Positions 18,159 to 27,497 of a DNA stretch of 64,000 nucleotides are shown here, piece after piece. Source of the stretch: Pirellulaceae bacterium (GTDB taxonomy: Bacteria; Planctomycetota; Planctomycetia; Pirellulales; Pirellulaceae); the NCBI GenBank assembly GCA_026004795.1, contig BPJV01000010.1:62001-126000 (forward strand), written 5' to 3'. Both the position numbers and the translations under genes were made by a program. Numbering within the stretch: position 1 is the stretch's first letter; each line of letters opens with the position of its first letter. The notes below the pieces were generated by a model, which was given only the letters and a program-made list of their open reading frames with translations, did no database searches and was not told the origin of the DNA.

Positions 18159-19760
18159 ATGTTTGCTGAGTTTGAAGGAAGTCGACGAACAATCGGGGAC
18201 GTGGACGTTGTCTACCATGGTGGGCTGTATCACTTGTTCCATCTGGTTTTGCCCAACCACGACTACATTGCCCATGCGGTGAGCACCGACGGCATCAATT
18301 GGCGGCGGGTGAACAACGCCTTGTTTATTGCCGACCCAGGAAGCTGGGACGATTTGATGTTATGGACGATGCATGTGTCGGCCGATCCGTATCGTCCCGG
18401 CAGGTGGCGGATGTTCTATACCGGTTTATCACGACGCGAGCAGGGGAGGATCCAACGCATCGGGATGGCGGTCAGTGAGGATCTGTACCACTGGAGAAAA
18501 GCGCCCGTCCATTGGGTCGATAACCGAGGGCCCCACGATCCGCCTCTGGTGATGGAAGCGAGGCAAAAAGGCACGTTCCAGAAGGCCTCACGACACCACG
18601 CTCCGTATGATTCCACCAGCTGCTTCCCGCTGGAAGCCGATGGCCGCTATTACGAATCGTCGCTCGATGAAGGTCGATCCTGGGTAAGCTTTCGTGATCC
18701 CTTTTACTATTATGATGGCCGCAGAGGCTGGTTGATCGCCTCGGGACGCGTCAAACATGGTCCAGTAATCCGGCGAGGGTGTGTGGCGGTGATGGAAGAG
18801 GTCGAACCGAATCGGTTTGAGGCACGTCCGACATGGCATCATCCAGGGCTGTACGATGATATTGAAGTCCCCAATCTGATGCAGATCGAGGGAGAGTACT
18901 ACCTTATTGGCAGCATTCGCGAAGATGCCAAAATCCGTTATTGGCACACCGATCGGCTGGGCAATCCATGGCGAAGTTACTACGACAACGTGCTCATGCC
19001 GCGGGGCAATTACGCCGGTCGGGTGTGCCGCGACGCGAAAGGTTGGCTGTTTTGGTGTTTCTACACGACTAACACCGAAGACCGCACCACCAACAATCTA
19101 CTTCCTGCTCCCAAACGTTTGGTGCGTACTCCGGAAGGGCTGCTGCGGGTGACCAGCTACGAAGGGTTCGACACGTGGGTCTTGCAGCATCTGGACACTC
19201 GCTGCGTATGCTCTTTGAAGGAGGGAACTGGACAACAGTTTTGTCGGGTGGAAGATCATACCTGGGAGCTGAAGAGCGAGGCGGGGTTTCAGGCGTTCGT
19301 TTTTGATCATCCGGTGGACCATTTTCGTCTACGCGCCCACATGCGGTTGAAGGGCAAAGGAAAGTGCGGACTTGTCTTCCGCGTCGACCCGCAAACGCAT
19401 GACGGCTATTACCTGTCACTCGACTTGATGAAAGGTGTGGCGCAGCTGCGTCGCTGGCAAACCGGTGCACCGGGCAGTGGAGAGCGGATGATGCAGTTTC
19501 ATGAGCTGCAATCGGGGAATTGGTACACCGATACGCGTGGTGAAGCGCACGTTCAGTTGCTCGCCTTTGGTAGCTACTTGGAACTATCCATCGACGGCCG
19601 AATCATTCTCAGTCTGGCGGACCAAACCTTTCAGCAGGGAGTGGTCGGCTTTGCCTTAGAGTCCGCGCATCTGCAGTTGCGCGACGTGGAACTGACGTCC
19701 ATGCGGTCGCCACGCCAACATGACGATCAACTAGTTAGCGGTACGCCGAAGCAGGAATGA
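18159..19760 (+). CDS. GH32/GH43-like five-bladed propeller glycosidase with C-terminal lectin-like domain
   Basis: The first 330 residues have the repeated blades of family 32/43-type glycosidases: [18 protein letters not shown] (first blade, where an acidic nucleophile sits), [49 protein letters not shown] (RDP motif), and [17 protein letters not shown], where Glu fits the general acid. The C-terminal 180 residues (from about [12 protein letters not shown]) resemble the beta-sandwich found after GH32 propellers ([34 protein letters not shown]). The classic WMNDPNG start is not conserved, so substrate and even activity are open. No signal peptide is seen from ATG 18159, which suggests a cytoplasmic location or a missed start. 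Confidence 0.7.
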   Translation: MFAEFEGSRRTIGDVDVVYHGGLYHLFHLVLPNHDYIAHAVSTDGINWRRVNNALFIADPGSWDDLMLWTMHVSADPYRPGRWRMFYTGLSRREQGRIQRIGMAVSEDLYHWRKAPVHWVDNRGPHDPPLVMEARQKGTFQKASRHHAPYDSTSCFPLEADGRYYESSLDEGRSWVSFRDPFYYYDGRRGWLIASGRVKHGPVIRRGCVAVMEEVEPNRFEARPTWHHPGLYDDIEVPNLMQIEGEYYLIGSIREDAKIRYWHTDRLGNPWRSYYDNVLMPRGNYAGRVCRDAKGWLFWCFYTTNTEDRTTNNLLPAPKRLVRTPEGLLRVTSYEGFDTWVLQHLDTRCVCSLKEGTGQQFCRVEDHTWELKSEAGFQAFVFDHPVDHFRLRAHMRLKGKGKCGLVFRVDPQTHDGYYLSLDLMKGVAQLRRWQTGAPGSGERMMQFHELQSGNWYTDTRGEAHVQLLAFGSYLELSIDGRIILSLADQTFQQGVVGFALESAHLQLRDVELTSMRSPRQHDDQLVSGTPKQE

Positions 19761-19973
19761 TCGTCGCCCAGATTTTCTTTCCGTCCGCGCAGGGTCGGTG
19801 AGCGCCCTGGCCGTCTTCAGATGACACGTAGGACGCGGTGCGGGAAACCAATGGGCCGCGGGGCCCCCTCATCGGGAAAGTGCCCCCACGCCTTCATTCA
19901 GGCTGGGAAGTTAAGGCAACCAGTCTGGATCTTCGGCTCATCGGCCCCGGCGGGGTATGCCCAGGAGCCCTGT

Positions 19974-21431
19974 TCAGCCCTGATTTTCCAACAGATGAAT
20001 CAACGATCGCACCATCACCCCACTTCCCCCCGCATCCTGGTACGACTTGGGCTTTTCCAGAAAGGCGGGACCGGCAATATCGAGATGGGTCCACGGCGTC
20101 TTACCAACGAATTGTTCGAGGAATTTAGCGGCCGTGATGGCGCCGCCCCATCGCCCCTCGCCTACATTCTTGATGTCCGCGATAGGACTGCGTATCTGTT
20201 CGTCGAATTCACGGAACATGGGTAGTGGCCAGACCAATTCGCCTGCCCGATCCGCCGCCGCTCGCACCGCGCTGTCCCACTGGGCATCATTGGACATCAA
20301 TCCCGCCACGTCGGTTCCTAAGGCCACCACGCAGGCACCGGTCAAGGTGGCAATGTCCACGATCTTCTGTGGCGCATACTCCAAAGCTACATCGAGCACA
20401 TCGGCCAGGACCAACCGTCCTTCTGCATCTGTGTTGTGAATTTCCACCGTTTTCCCGCTGCGGGTGGTAAGCACGTCGCCGAGTTTATAACTGGCACCGC
20501 TGACCATGTTCTCCACTAGACCAATGAAGCCGAACACCGGCTGGTCGATGTTCAATTCCGCGCACGCTTGCAGGGTGGCCAGAACAGTCGCCGCGCCAGC
20601 CATATCGCATTTCATGGTCAACATGCTAGTGCTCGGTTTCAAGGACAGGCCACCGCTGTCGAAGGTAACTCCCTTTCCTACCAGGGCGATCGGGGGCCGC
20701 GATGATGCGCCGCGGTGCTTCAGTACCAACAACCGCGGCGGCCGCGCTGAAGCAGCGCTGACGGCCAACAAAGCATTACAGTTTTCACGGCGCAACCGCA
20801 ACTCGTCCCACACTTCTACCTCCAACCCGCAACGTACCGCGACATCCGCTGCACGATAGGCAAAAGTTTCAGGGTACAAGTAATTGGGGGGAAGATTGAC
20901 CAGTTCTCGTGCCAACGCCACCGCATCGGCATGTATCTGCCCACGGCGGACCGCTTCCGCAGCGACTCCGACCCAAGCGATAGTCTGCGGTGCATACAAC
21001 GTTTTGTCGGCACGCAAGAGATCTTGTCCCACCGCCCCCAGGCGCGAACCGGCAACGGCAGCGACCGCCACATCGCCATCAAGCGGTCCCAGGTGATACA
21101 GAACCTTATCACGCGGTCTGACGGCCAGCCCCTTGGCTGCGGAGGCAGCTACGCGATACGCCAGCTTTGCATCCAGGTCCGTCTGAGTTCCTGTCCCGAC
21201 CACCACGAGATTGCGCGCGCCGATTCCCGGAGGTCGGTAGCAGATGTGTAGCTCCAGTTCCTTCCCCTTGACGCCCTCGGCAGCAATCCATTGACGTGCC
21301 CAGGCGATGGTGTCTTCAGGCAGGCTCCATAAGCTGCCGGATTCCTCGCGGCTGACCTCCCCCATGGTGACCACCAGGGCATCGGCCTCTTGTCCGGCGA
21401 GAGCACCTTCTACTAACTCGATCTTCACCAT
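19974..21431 (-). CDS. pepA: Leucyl aminopeptidase (M17 family)
   Basis: A cytosolic dimetal aminopeptidase releasing N-terminal residues from peptides. The C-terminal catalytic domain holds VGKGVTFDSGGLSLKP (metal-binding Lys and Asp), MKCDMAGA (Asp), and the signature NTDAEGRLVLAD (metal Asp/Glu and the catalytic Arg). The N-terminal macro-like domain runs from MVKIELVEGALAGQEADALVV to about residue 150. I chose ATG 21431 because GGAGAGG lies just upstream; the frame is open to 21617, but that extension is not protein-like. Length (485 residues) is normal. The PHP gene is divergent from it. Confidence 0.93.
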   Translation of the reverse strand: MVKIELVEGALAGQEADALVVTMGEVSREESGSLWSLPEDTIAWARQWIAAEGVKGKELELHICYRPPGIGARNLVVVGTGTQTDLDAKLAYRVAASAAKGLAVRPRDKVLYHLGPLDGDVAVAAVAGSRLGAVGQDLLRADKTLYAPQTIAWVGVAAEAVRRGQIHADAVALARELVNLPPNYLYPETFAYRAADVAVRCGLEVEVWDELRLRRENCNALLAVSAASARPPRLLVLKHRGASSRPPIALVGKGVTFDSGGLSLKPSTSMLTMKCDMAGAATVLATLQACAELNIDQPVFGFIGLVENMVSGASYKLGDVLTTRSGKTVEIHNTDAEGRLVLADVLDVALEYAPQKIVDIATLTGACVVALGTDVAGLMSNDAQWDSAVRAAADRAGELVWPLPMFREFDEQIRSPIADIKNVGEGRWGGAITAAKFLEQFVGKTPWTHLDIAGPAFLEKPKSYQDAGGSGVMVRSLIHLLENQG

Positions 21432-21609
21432 TTCCCTCTCCATATCTGGCTGGCCGTGTCTCGATTCAACCTGCATGACGCTCTGCGATTGGTTATGCTG
21501 TTGTACGCCGTAAGGATACTTTGTCGAGACCTGGCTAACGGAGTTGCCATGCACCGCCTCGACACAAGAAACGACTACGATCATGGCTCGTATCACTGGA
21601 ACGCGCGAA

Positions 21610-22959
21610 ATGGTCACTCAATCGCGGCCAACAGTTGGCAGGAATTGGTGGAAAACTATCGGGCTCTTACTGTGGACCATCGGCAGTAACGCGGCGCTGG
21701 CCCAAACGCCAGCCACCCCCACGCCGCCGGCGGAGAGTAAAAAAGGGGCCTTCGTGACTGCCGCCCACAGCGATTCGACGGAGGGGCTGCATTGGTTCAA
21801 GGGAAACCTGCACACCCATTCGTTTTGGAGCGATGGAAACGATTTCCCAGAGATGATTGCCGCCTGGTACAAGGACCATGGCTATCATTTTCTGGCCTTG
21901 TCGGATCACAACGTGTTGAGCGAGGGGCAGCGATGGATCGACGAAGAAGAAATCCACCGACGTACTCAGGAAGATGCCATCGGCAAGTACCGAGACCGGT
22001 TCGGGGAACGGTGGGTGGAGGAACGGAAAAACCCTGACACGGGCCACCGTCAAGTGAGATTGAAGCCGCTGCACGAATTTGGTCCTCTGCTGAATGAAGC
22101 CGGACGTTTCCTGATGCTGACTGGCGAAGAGATAAGCGATCGCGCTGAGGGCAAGCCGGTGCACATGAATGCGACGAATCTGCAAGAGCGGATTGACCCT
22201 GTCGGAGGCGTTACGGTTCGCGAGGCATTGATCAACAATTTGCGGCAAGTTTTGGAACAGGAGCGACGCCTGGGACGGCTCATCCTGCCCCACATTAATC
22301 ACCCCAACTTTGGTTACGCCCTCACGGCAGAGGATCTGGCGGCAGTGGTCGAGGAACAGTTTTTCGAGGTCTACAACGGCCATCCCGGTGTCAATCATCT
22401 CGGTGATGAACAACACATGTCGGTCGAGCAGATGTGGGACCTGGCCAATGCGATTCGCTTAAGCCAGCTCAACGCCCCCCCTCTCTACGGTTTGGCTACC
22501 GACGACAGCCACAACTACCATGGCATCAACGGGGCTTCTCCGGGGCGGGGCTGGGTAATGGTACAGGCGGCGTTCCTTACGCCCGAACACTTGATCACCG
22601 CCTTGCGCAGCGGTCACTTTTATGCTTCATCCGGCGTTTCACTGCGTGCGGTGCGCTTTGACGAAACCTCCCGCACCCTCACCCTGGAAATGCCCAGCGA
22701 GGAGGGAACCGAGTACACGACGCAGTTTATTGCTACTCTGAGCCCGGAAGCAGCCGGAGCACTACCTGCGGCTGACCGCATCGGCATCGTTGTCGCCGAA
22801 CAACAAGGTAATGTCGCCACTTACACGTTAACCGGGACAGAGTTGTACGTGCGCGCGGTAGTTACCAGTTCCCGCCCCCATCCCAACCCATCGTACGATG
22901 GCCAGCGGCAACAGGCTTGGACGCAGCCGGTCGGTTGGACCCTCCCGCCACCCAATTGA
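21610..22959 (+). CDS. Secreted PHP-domain metallohydrolase (CehA/McbA-like)
   Basis: A metal-dependent hydrolase of the polymerase-and-histidinol-phosphatase fold, probably exported. The signal peptide is KTIGLLLWTIGSNAALAQ after a basic start. Metal sites: GNLHTHSFWSDG (HxH, about residue 68), FLALSDHNV (Asp-His), LTGEEISD, LPHINHPN, VYNGHPGVNH, and YGLATDDSHNY (Asp/His). The C-terminus (from about FYASSGVSLRAVRFD) is a beta-domain often found after PHP cores in this group. Start choice is between ATG 21583 and 21610; neither has a clear ribosome site, and the latter gives a more usual signal peptide. Substrate unknown. Confidence 0.8.
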   Translation: MVTQSRPTVGRNWWKTIGLLLWTIGSNAALAQTPATPTPPAESKKGAFVTAAHSDSTEGLHWFKGNLHTHSFWSDGNDFPEMIAAWYKDHGYHFLALSDHNVLSEGQRWIDEEEIHRRTQEDAIGKYRDRFGERWVEERKNPDTGHRQVRLKPLHEFGPLLNEAGRFLMLTGEEISDRAEGKPVHMNATNLQERIDPVGGVTVREALINNLRQVLEQERRLGRLILPHINHPNFGYALTAEDLAAVVEEQFFEVYNGHPGVNHLGDEQHMSVEQMWDLANAIRLSQLNAPPLYGLATDDSHNYHGINGASPGRGWVMVQAAFLTPEHLITALRSGHFYASSGVSLRAVRFDETSRTLTLEMPSEEGTEYTTQFIATLSPEAAGALPAADRIGIVVAEQQGNVATYTLTGTELYVRAVVTSSRPHPNPSYDGQRQQAWTQPVGWTLPPPN

Positions 22960-23071
22960 CCTTCTCCACGGCAATCGCTGCGGAGAAACGGAAGCACGCG
23001 CGCCTTTTACGAGCGATCCCGCGGCACGGTCGAGCACCGTGTGCGCCCGGTGCCGACGAAAAGCGGCCCGC

Positions 23072-24028
23072 TCACCGCCCATGCCAGGCGAACGGGTCGG
23101 TGTTGCCACCAGAGATCACCACAGCCACTCGCCGGCCGGCGAAACGTTCGGCATGCTCGCAGACGGCTGCGGTGGCCACCGCGCCGCTGGGTTCGGCCAG
23201 GAGCCGTACACGGCGCAGCAGTTCAGTGGCCGTGGGAATGATCGCCTCCTCAGTAACCAATAAGATGTCATCGACCAGCGATCGAATGATGGGAAAGGTT
23301 AGTTGCCCAAGCCCGGTGCGCAGGCCATCAGCCACCGTGTCCAATCGAGTCGGTGATTCGAGGCGGTTGCTGCGCAAACTGCGCCACGCGTCGTCGGCCC
23401 ATGCCGGCTCTGCCCCAAACACGCGCACTGCAGGATTTCGGGTTTTCACCGCGATCAGGACTCCGGCTAATAAACCTCCACCGCCGACGGGGACGACGAT
23501 ATCCTGCACCTGGGGCCACTGCTCCACAATCTCTAACCCCACGGTTCCTTGTCCAGCCACGACCTGCCGATTATCAAACGGATGGATTAGCGTCGCTCCA
23601 GTTTCTCGGGCGATCTCATCGGCAACGCGCTGACGGTCCTCTGGCGTCGGCGGGCACAGTACCGGATCGACTCCCCACGCGCGAACAGCCGCCAGCTTCA
23701 CTGCCGAGGAATTCTCGGGCATGACCACGTGGACAGGAATGCCCCGCAATGTTGCGGCTCTTGCCAATGCGGCCGCGTGATTGCCCGAAGAATGGGTGAC
23801 GACACCGCGGATCGCTTCCTCCGCAGTCAGCGCCATTACCGCGTTAGTTGCTCCGCGCGATTTGAATGCCCCGACATGCTGTAAGTTTTCCGCCTTGAAC
23901 CTCAGTTCGATGCCCAACTCATCGGACCACTCTTCTGCAGGTACTAACGGCGTACGAAAGATAAAACGCTCGATGCGTTGCTGAGCAGCAATGATTTCGG
24001 TCGGCTCTATTGCCTGCGCCCAGTTCAA
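23072..24028 (-). CDS. PLP-dependent threonine dehydratase / serine racemase-like enzyme
   Basis: A fold-type II PLP enzyme that deaminates or racemises serine or threonine. HVGAFKSRGATNA holds the Schiff-base lysine (K56), SSGNHAAALA (80-89) binds the PLP ring side, and PVGGGGLLAG (about 175) holds the phosphate. The C-terminal LLAEPSGAVATAAV and VISGGNTD are standard. It lacks the regulatory ACT domain of biosynthetic IlvA, so a catabolic dehydratase or serine racemase is more likely. The start is odd: the in-frame codon is TTG at 24028, while the natural ATG at 24047 is put out of frame by a 19-base tandem duplication at 24007-24044. Whether the gene is fully expressed is uncertain. Confidence 0.85.
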   Translation of the reverse strand: MNWAQAIEPTEIIAAQQRIERFIFRTPLVPAEEWSDELGIELRFKAENLQHVGAFKSRGATNAVMALTAEEAIRGVVTHSSGNHAAALARAATLRGIPVHVVMPENSSAVKLAAVRAWGVDPVLCPPTPEDRQRVADEIARETGATLIHPFDNRQVVAGQGTVGLEIVEQWPQVQDIVVPVGGGGLLAGVLIAVKTRNPAVRVFGAEPAWADDAWRSLRSNRLESPTRLDTVADGLRTGLGQLTFPIIRSLVDDILLVTEEAIIPTATELLRRVRLLAEPSGAVATAAVCEHAERFAGRRVAVVISGGNTDPFAWHGR

Positions 24029-24044
24029 TTGCCTGCGCCCCGTT
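24007..24044 (-). repeat. 19-base tandem duplication at the start of the dehydratase gene
   Basis: On the minus strand, directly after ATG 24047, two units follow: AACGGGGCGCAGGCAATTG and AACTGGGCGCAGGCAATAG (two mismatches). Removing one unit restores an ATG-initiated frame MNWAQAIEPTEI. With both units present the ATG reads a short out-of-frame peptide. Confidence 0.9.
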
Positions 24045-24094
24045 CATCAGCAAGTTGCGATTCATTCCACAGGATGATGGCGGTCGTCGTGCCG

Positions 24095-24502
24095 CTACCG
24101 GCGCCGACGCAACTGCACTGTTCCCGCCCCGTCGGCGGTATTCCACGTTCCCCACATGCGGTTTCCGGCCAATTGTAGTCGCAACGCATAGGTGCGGCGC
24201 GGTCCCAAACGCTTGACCGATACCAGGGTATCACCCTGTCGCTGGACGCGAGCCCGATAGACATAGGGAATCACGCCGGCGAAACGACCATAGAATAGGC
24301 CGCGGTACTCACATGGCCCAGCCGGCCGCAACCGGACGTTCAAGGTACCACTGTGCGCCGGACGGCTAGGGGTAGCCCAAGCGTACCAACGACCGCGCCA
24401 CACACCGGCGGCAGATTGAGCAGAACAAGGTGCGGCCGTAGTGGCCACGACGACCGAGACGACGAGGGTAAGCAAGCCCCCATGAAAAGATTTACGGATC
24501 AT
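24095..24502 (-). CDS. Small secreted protein of unknown function
   Basis: A 135-residue product with a clear signal peptide (MIRKSFHGGLLTLVVSVVVATTAAPCSA). A compact, Trp/Tyr/Arg-rich domain follows (GVWRGRWYAWATPSRPAHSG, LRLQLAGNRMWGTWNTADG) that looks like a small beta-barrel: repeated G-x-W patterns with alternating strands. AAGGGAG sits just upstream of ATG 24502. No family is recognised. It ends 48 bases before the ATG of the dehydratase gene on the same strand, so the two may share a transcript. Confidence 0.65.
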   Translation of the reverse strand: MIRKSFHGGLLTLVVSVVVATTAAPCSAQSAAGVWRGRWYAWATPSRPAHSGTLNVRLRPAGPCEYRGLFYGRFAGVIPYVYRARVQRQGDTLVSVKRLGPRRTYALRLQLAGNRMWGTWNTADGAGTVQLRRRR

Positions 24503-24588
24503 GCTACTCCCTTTGAACCAGGGTGAACGGGTATCAGGTGCGTTAAAACTTGCCTTTCTTCTCTTCCTAAACTAGTCTAGTCCTGCAG

Positions 24589-24840
24589 ATGAGCAACTGT
24601 ATGGCGAAACCTCAATGCTCTCCTTTCCATTTTCTGAGGATGATCGTTATGGTCGTGTGGCCTTACCTGTGGATAGCTTTCATGCTCGGCTTGGTAATCG
24701 CCACCATCGTTGTTGCCATCCGCGAGAGGAAGGCTCGCGCGGTTGCTAGGGCGGCCTATGCCAGCCCCGCAGCGGAGGAGCCCATGGCCTTGCCCGCAGA
24801 GGAAACTCCCTTCGAGCCAGTGGAAGAAGAGCCCCTCTAG
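24589..24840 (+). CDS. Small single-pass membrane protein of unknown function
   Basis: Up to 83 residues with one strong transmembrane helix (VVWPYLWIAFMLGLVIATIVVAI), a short basic segment (RERKARAVAR), and an acidic Pro/Glu-rich tail. An internal ATG at 24649 has TGAGGA 8 bases upstream and would give a 63-residue protein starting right at the helix; this may be the true start. Its divergent neighbour is the secreted small protein, and lgt converges on it. Confidence 0.5.
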   Translation: MSNCMAKPQCSPFHFLRMIVMVVWPYLWIAFMLGLVIATIVVAIRERKARAVARAAYASPAAEEPMALPAEETPFEPVEEEPL

Positions 24841-24845
24841 CGACA

Positions 24846-24863
24846 GATAGCGCCACCGCTATC
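24846..24863. terminator. Hairpin between convergent genes, possible terminator
   Basis: GATAGCG and CGCTATC form a perfect 7-base stem with a 4-base loop in the 35-base gap between the small membrane protein and lgt. There is no T-run, so it may slow polymerase from either side but is not a classical terminator. Confidence 0.35.
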
Positions 24864-24875
24864 GCATCTCCCCGC

Positions 24876-26141
24876 TTAATGCCAGGCCCATACCCGCCCC
24901 ACTGGTCGCTTGCGCAGCAGGACCAGCCCGCCTAGTGCCATCAGCAGCGCGCCGATGGAGATCCATTGAGCGATGGTGAGGCTGGTGCCGAACTGACCAA
25001 GTTCGTCGCTACGAATCGCTTCCAACAGGAAACGGGACACGCTATACAGCAGGATGGCCACCGCGAAGACCACACCATCACGACGCGGTATTGGCTGAAG
25101 GTTCCAAATCAACCAGGCCAGCAGAAACGCGTTGATCGAGGCGTAGACTTGAGAGGGGTGGACGGGAAGGCTTGCCGCTGGCAATTCGGTCGCGTCGATG
25201 CCGATACGGCGATCCGCTAATGCCACTTCGACCATCCATCCCCGGGAACGCCCGCCGGTGTCGGCGGCAGCCACCGGAGAGAGCGGTGAAACATAGATCG
25301 CATGTACCGTGTCCCCAACCTTGATGCCGTAACGCTCCGCTACGGAACCAGCCGCCACGGCCACGACTCGAGCCGGTAGCTCCAGTCGATCCAATTCGAT
25401 GCCTAAAAGTTTGCCTTGTACCAATTGCGTTTGGTAGGGAGCACTCTGCGGCGGGAACTCAATGGCGGGCAATGGTGCGGTGCACACCCCACCGAAGCAA
25501 CATCCGTGCAACAGGCACCCCAAACGCCCAAATCCTAAGCCCACGAGAAATCCTGGGGCTACCAAATCTCCGGTAGCCAACAGGTTCAGGCGATGACGAC
25601 GACAATAGAGAATACAGGCTAGCAAGCCGCCGAGCACTCCGCCATAGATGACCAGCCCCCCTTCGGTCAGCTTAAGGATCGCCACCAATCGTTGGGGCCA
25701 CCCCCCCGCCTCAAACTCCTCCCACTTCTGAATCACATAGAAAAGTCGAGCGCCGATTACTCCGGAGAGCATCATCCAGAAACCAAGCGCCACCACCGTA
25801 TCCGGAGGGATCCCCAACCGCCGCCCGCGGACGATCGTGATGCCAATCCCCGCGAGAAGGCCGGTAAGCACCATGACGCCGTATCCGCGAATGGGAACAC
25901 CCAACGGTATCCCCTGCGCATCGCGCAGCTCGACCGCTGGCAAGACAAACGCCACGATCGCACCGGCGATCAACCAGGTCGGCAGGGCGTGCCAGAGGAT
26001 CGTTTGTGGCTTGGGCATTTTCACCATGACGTAGGCTGCCCAGGCCATGAAGCTGACAATCAACAGCCCCAAGAGGATCCCGACGCCGAATAATGGATAA
26101 CCGCCAATTTCGTGTGGAATGACGAAAAGTGTACTGCGCAA
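24876..26141 (-). CDS. lgt: Prolipoprotein diacylglyceryl transferase with an inserted PDZ-like domain
   Basis: Lgt transfers diacylglycerol from phosphatidylglycerol to the lipobox cysteine of prolipoproteins in the inner membrane. Multiple membrane helices are visible. Conserved blocks include GVIGARLFYVIQ, GLVIYGGVLGGLL, the GFGRLGCLLHGCCFGG core (the GRxG motif with Cys residues, as in many planctomycete Lgts) and the C-terminal HPSQVYASINAFLLAWLIW (Tyr near the active site). At 421 residues it is about 130 longer than usual. The extra length sits between the GCCFGG core and HPSQ and includes a PDZ-like segment (ARVVAVAAGSVAERYGIKVGDTVHAI). ATG 26141 begins directly with the expected N-terminus. 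Confidence 0.92.
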   Translation of the reverse strand: MRSTLFVIPHEIGGYPLFGVGILLGLLIVSFMAWAAYVMVKMPKPQTILWHALPTWLIAGAIVAFVLPAVELRDAQGIPLGVPIRGYGVMVLTGLLAGIGITIVRGRRLGIPPDTVVALGFWMMLSGVIGARLFYVIQKWEEFEAGGWPQRLVAILKLTEGGLVIYGGVLGGLLACILYCRRHRLNLLATGDLVAPGFLVGLGFGRLGCLLHGCCFGGVCTAPLPAIEFPPQSAPYQTQLVQGKLLGIELDRLELPARVVAVAAGSVAERYGIKVGDTVHAIYVSPLSPVAAADTGGRSRGWMVEVALADRRIGIDATELPAASLPVHPSQVYASINAFLLAWLIWNLQPIPRRDGVVFAVAILLYSVSRFLLEAIRSDELGQFGTSLTIAQWISIGALLMALGGLVLLRKRPVGRVWAWH

Positions 26142-27079
26142 AGTTGCTCCTTCCAGCCAAACGGAAATGCCACAGGGGAAGCGGCCAGAGACCTCGCCGC
26201 ACTTCGCTGGGAGGCGGTCTTGTTGCGGCCCACCCCCGTCCCGGCCCCTACGGTGCGAGCTTTAGATTCCATCGATCCGGACTTGTGCGTTCAGGATATA
26301 CGCTGCGGCTACGCCAGGGTAGGCATATTGCAGCGGACGGTGGCGCGTCCGATTTCCTAATCGCCGTCGGCTTCCACCGCGAACCGGCCGGAAATTCCAC
26401 GCGTCTGAGCCCTCCGCATCCGGCTCTCTCAACCCGGCTCTTTCACCATCCACACCGCGGTGGGACGTTTGCCCGACGACTTGCCGCGCCTCCCAGCTCC
26501 GTCCTTCCTGAGCGCTCATGCCCCACTCAAGACTCCGGTGGCCGATGGGTTTTGCCAGACAGATAGCCCCCCCCCCCCCGCGGACAAGAAGGGAGACGAC
26601 GATCCTCGCCCGATAAACCACCTCATCGAAAAACTCGGCGTCGCCATGCGGATCGCCGGACAATCACCTCGGCAGTGAAGCTACCGTCCGTCGCCACCGC
26701 CCGTTTACCAAAGTGGTTGTAAGTTTTTCCTGTCCCTCCACCCAGAGGCGACTGCGACAAAAGCCAGGCGATGCGCGGCCGGCCGCAATCCTATTCCAAT
26801 CGCATGAAAAACAGCGAACCAAGGCGTGTTTCCGCGGCTCCCGCTCCCGCACCGTGTTCTTCTCTCAAAATCGTTCGCTAATTGGCACACGATTCGCAGT
26901 TCGTTCTTCGCGTTCTCGAGGGACGGAAATCGCGTCCTCGAATTGACCGTTAAGCCCTCGCCAACCCGTTATCCTTCGGTGCACAGAACCAACCGCGGGC
27001 AAAGGCCAGCGATACGTGAACGGTTGAAGCGTTGGGGAGAATACTGAGTTTCTGTCGAGCCATCAAGGAGGTGCCCGCC
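26142..27079. other. Long intergenic stretch between lgt and csrA
   Basis: About 940 bases with no convincing gene. Several frames on both strands exceed 60 codons, but none shows a motif or protein-like composition. The stretch contains a run of 13 C residues at 26567-26579. The final 60 bases carry the csrA ribosome-binding site AAGGAGG at 27065-27071. Confidence 0.45.
26567..26579 (+). repeat. Homopolymer tract of 13 C
   Basis: A run of 13 cytosines within non-coding sequence. Such tracts are prone to slippage and to sequencing error; no gene start or promoter is clearly tied to it. Confidence 0.85.
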
Positions 27080-27289
27080 ATGCTAGTTCTCAGCCGCAAA
27101 GCCCAGGAGACGATCGTCATTGGCGATCGAATTTCGGTCACGATCACGCGTATCCACGGCAATCGAGTACAGATCGGGATCGATGCACCAGCCGAAATTC
27201 CCATCCGTCGGTCAGAGTTGGTGGAACCAGGTATCTGCTCTGAGGCAAGCCAGAGAATCGCAACGCTGTCGACCGCACGGGGAGGCTAG
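27080..27289 (+). CDS. csrA: Carbon storage regulator CsrA
   Basis: A small dimeric RNA-binding protein that usually represses translation by binding GGA motifs in leader regions. The sequence [22 protein letters not shown] is diagnostic, as is [18 protein letters not shown], with the basic residues of the second RNA-binding strand. It has 69 residues with a short Ser/Ala-rich tail. The start is decided by AAGGAGG eight bases upstream. It stands alone here; fliW, whose product in other bacteria binds and blocks CsrA, is also in this window at 57462-57905 but not adjacent. No flagellar structural gene is seen nearby. Confidence 0.95.
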   Translation: MLVLSRKAQETIVIGDRISVTITRIHGNRVQIGIDAPAEIPIRRSELVEPGICSEASQRIATLSTARGG

Positions 27290-27497
27290 AGTGCGGCGCG
27301 AAAGCAACTCACTTGCGACTGAGAGCACATCTTCCACTTCTCAGAAGCGCTGATACGTTGCCGCGATCAAACCACAGGCAGGCGGGGACTTGCGCATTTC
27401 CCGCTCCCTCTGGGCAGCCCAGCACCGCTGTCACGCTAAGCTTCTACCGCTCACACTTTTAGACAGAATCGGCACAGAATCGATTTGCTTCCCACCT

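Noticed and set aside
26262-26663. 133-codon minus-strand frame crossing the poly-C run
   Set aside because: Reads a GGGG run from the homopolymer, no family features; likely chance.
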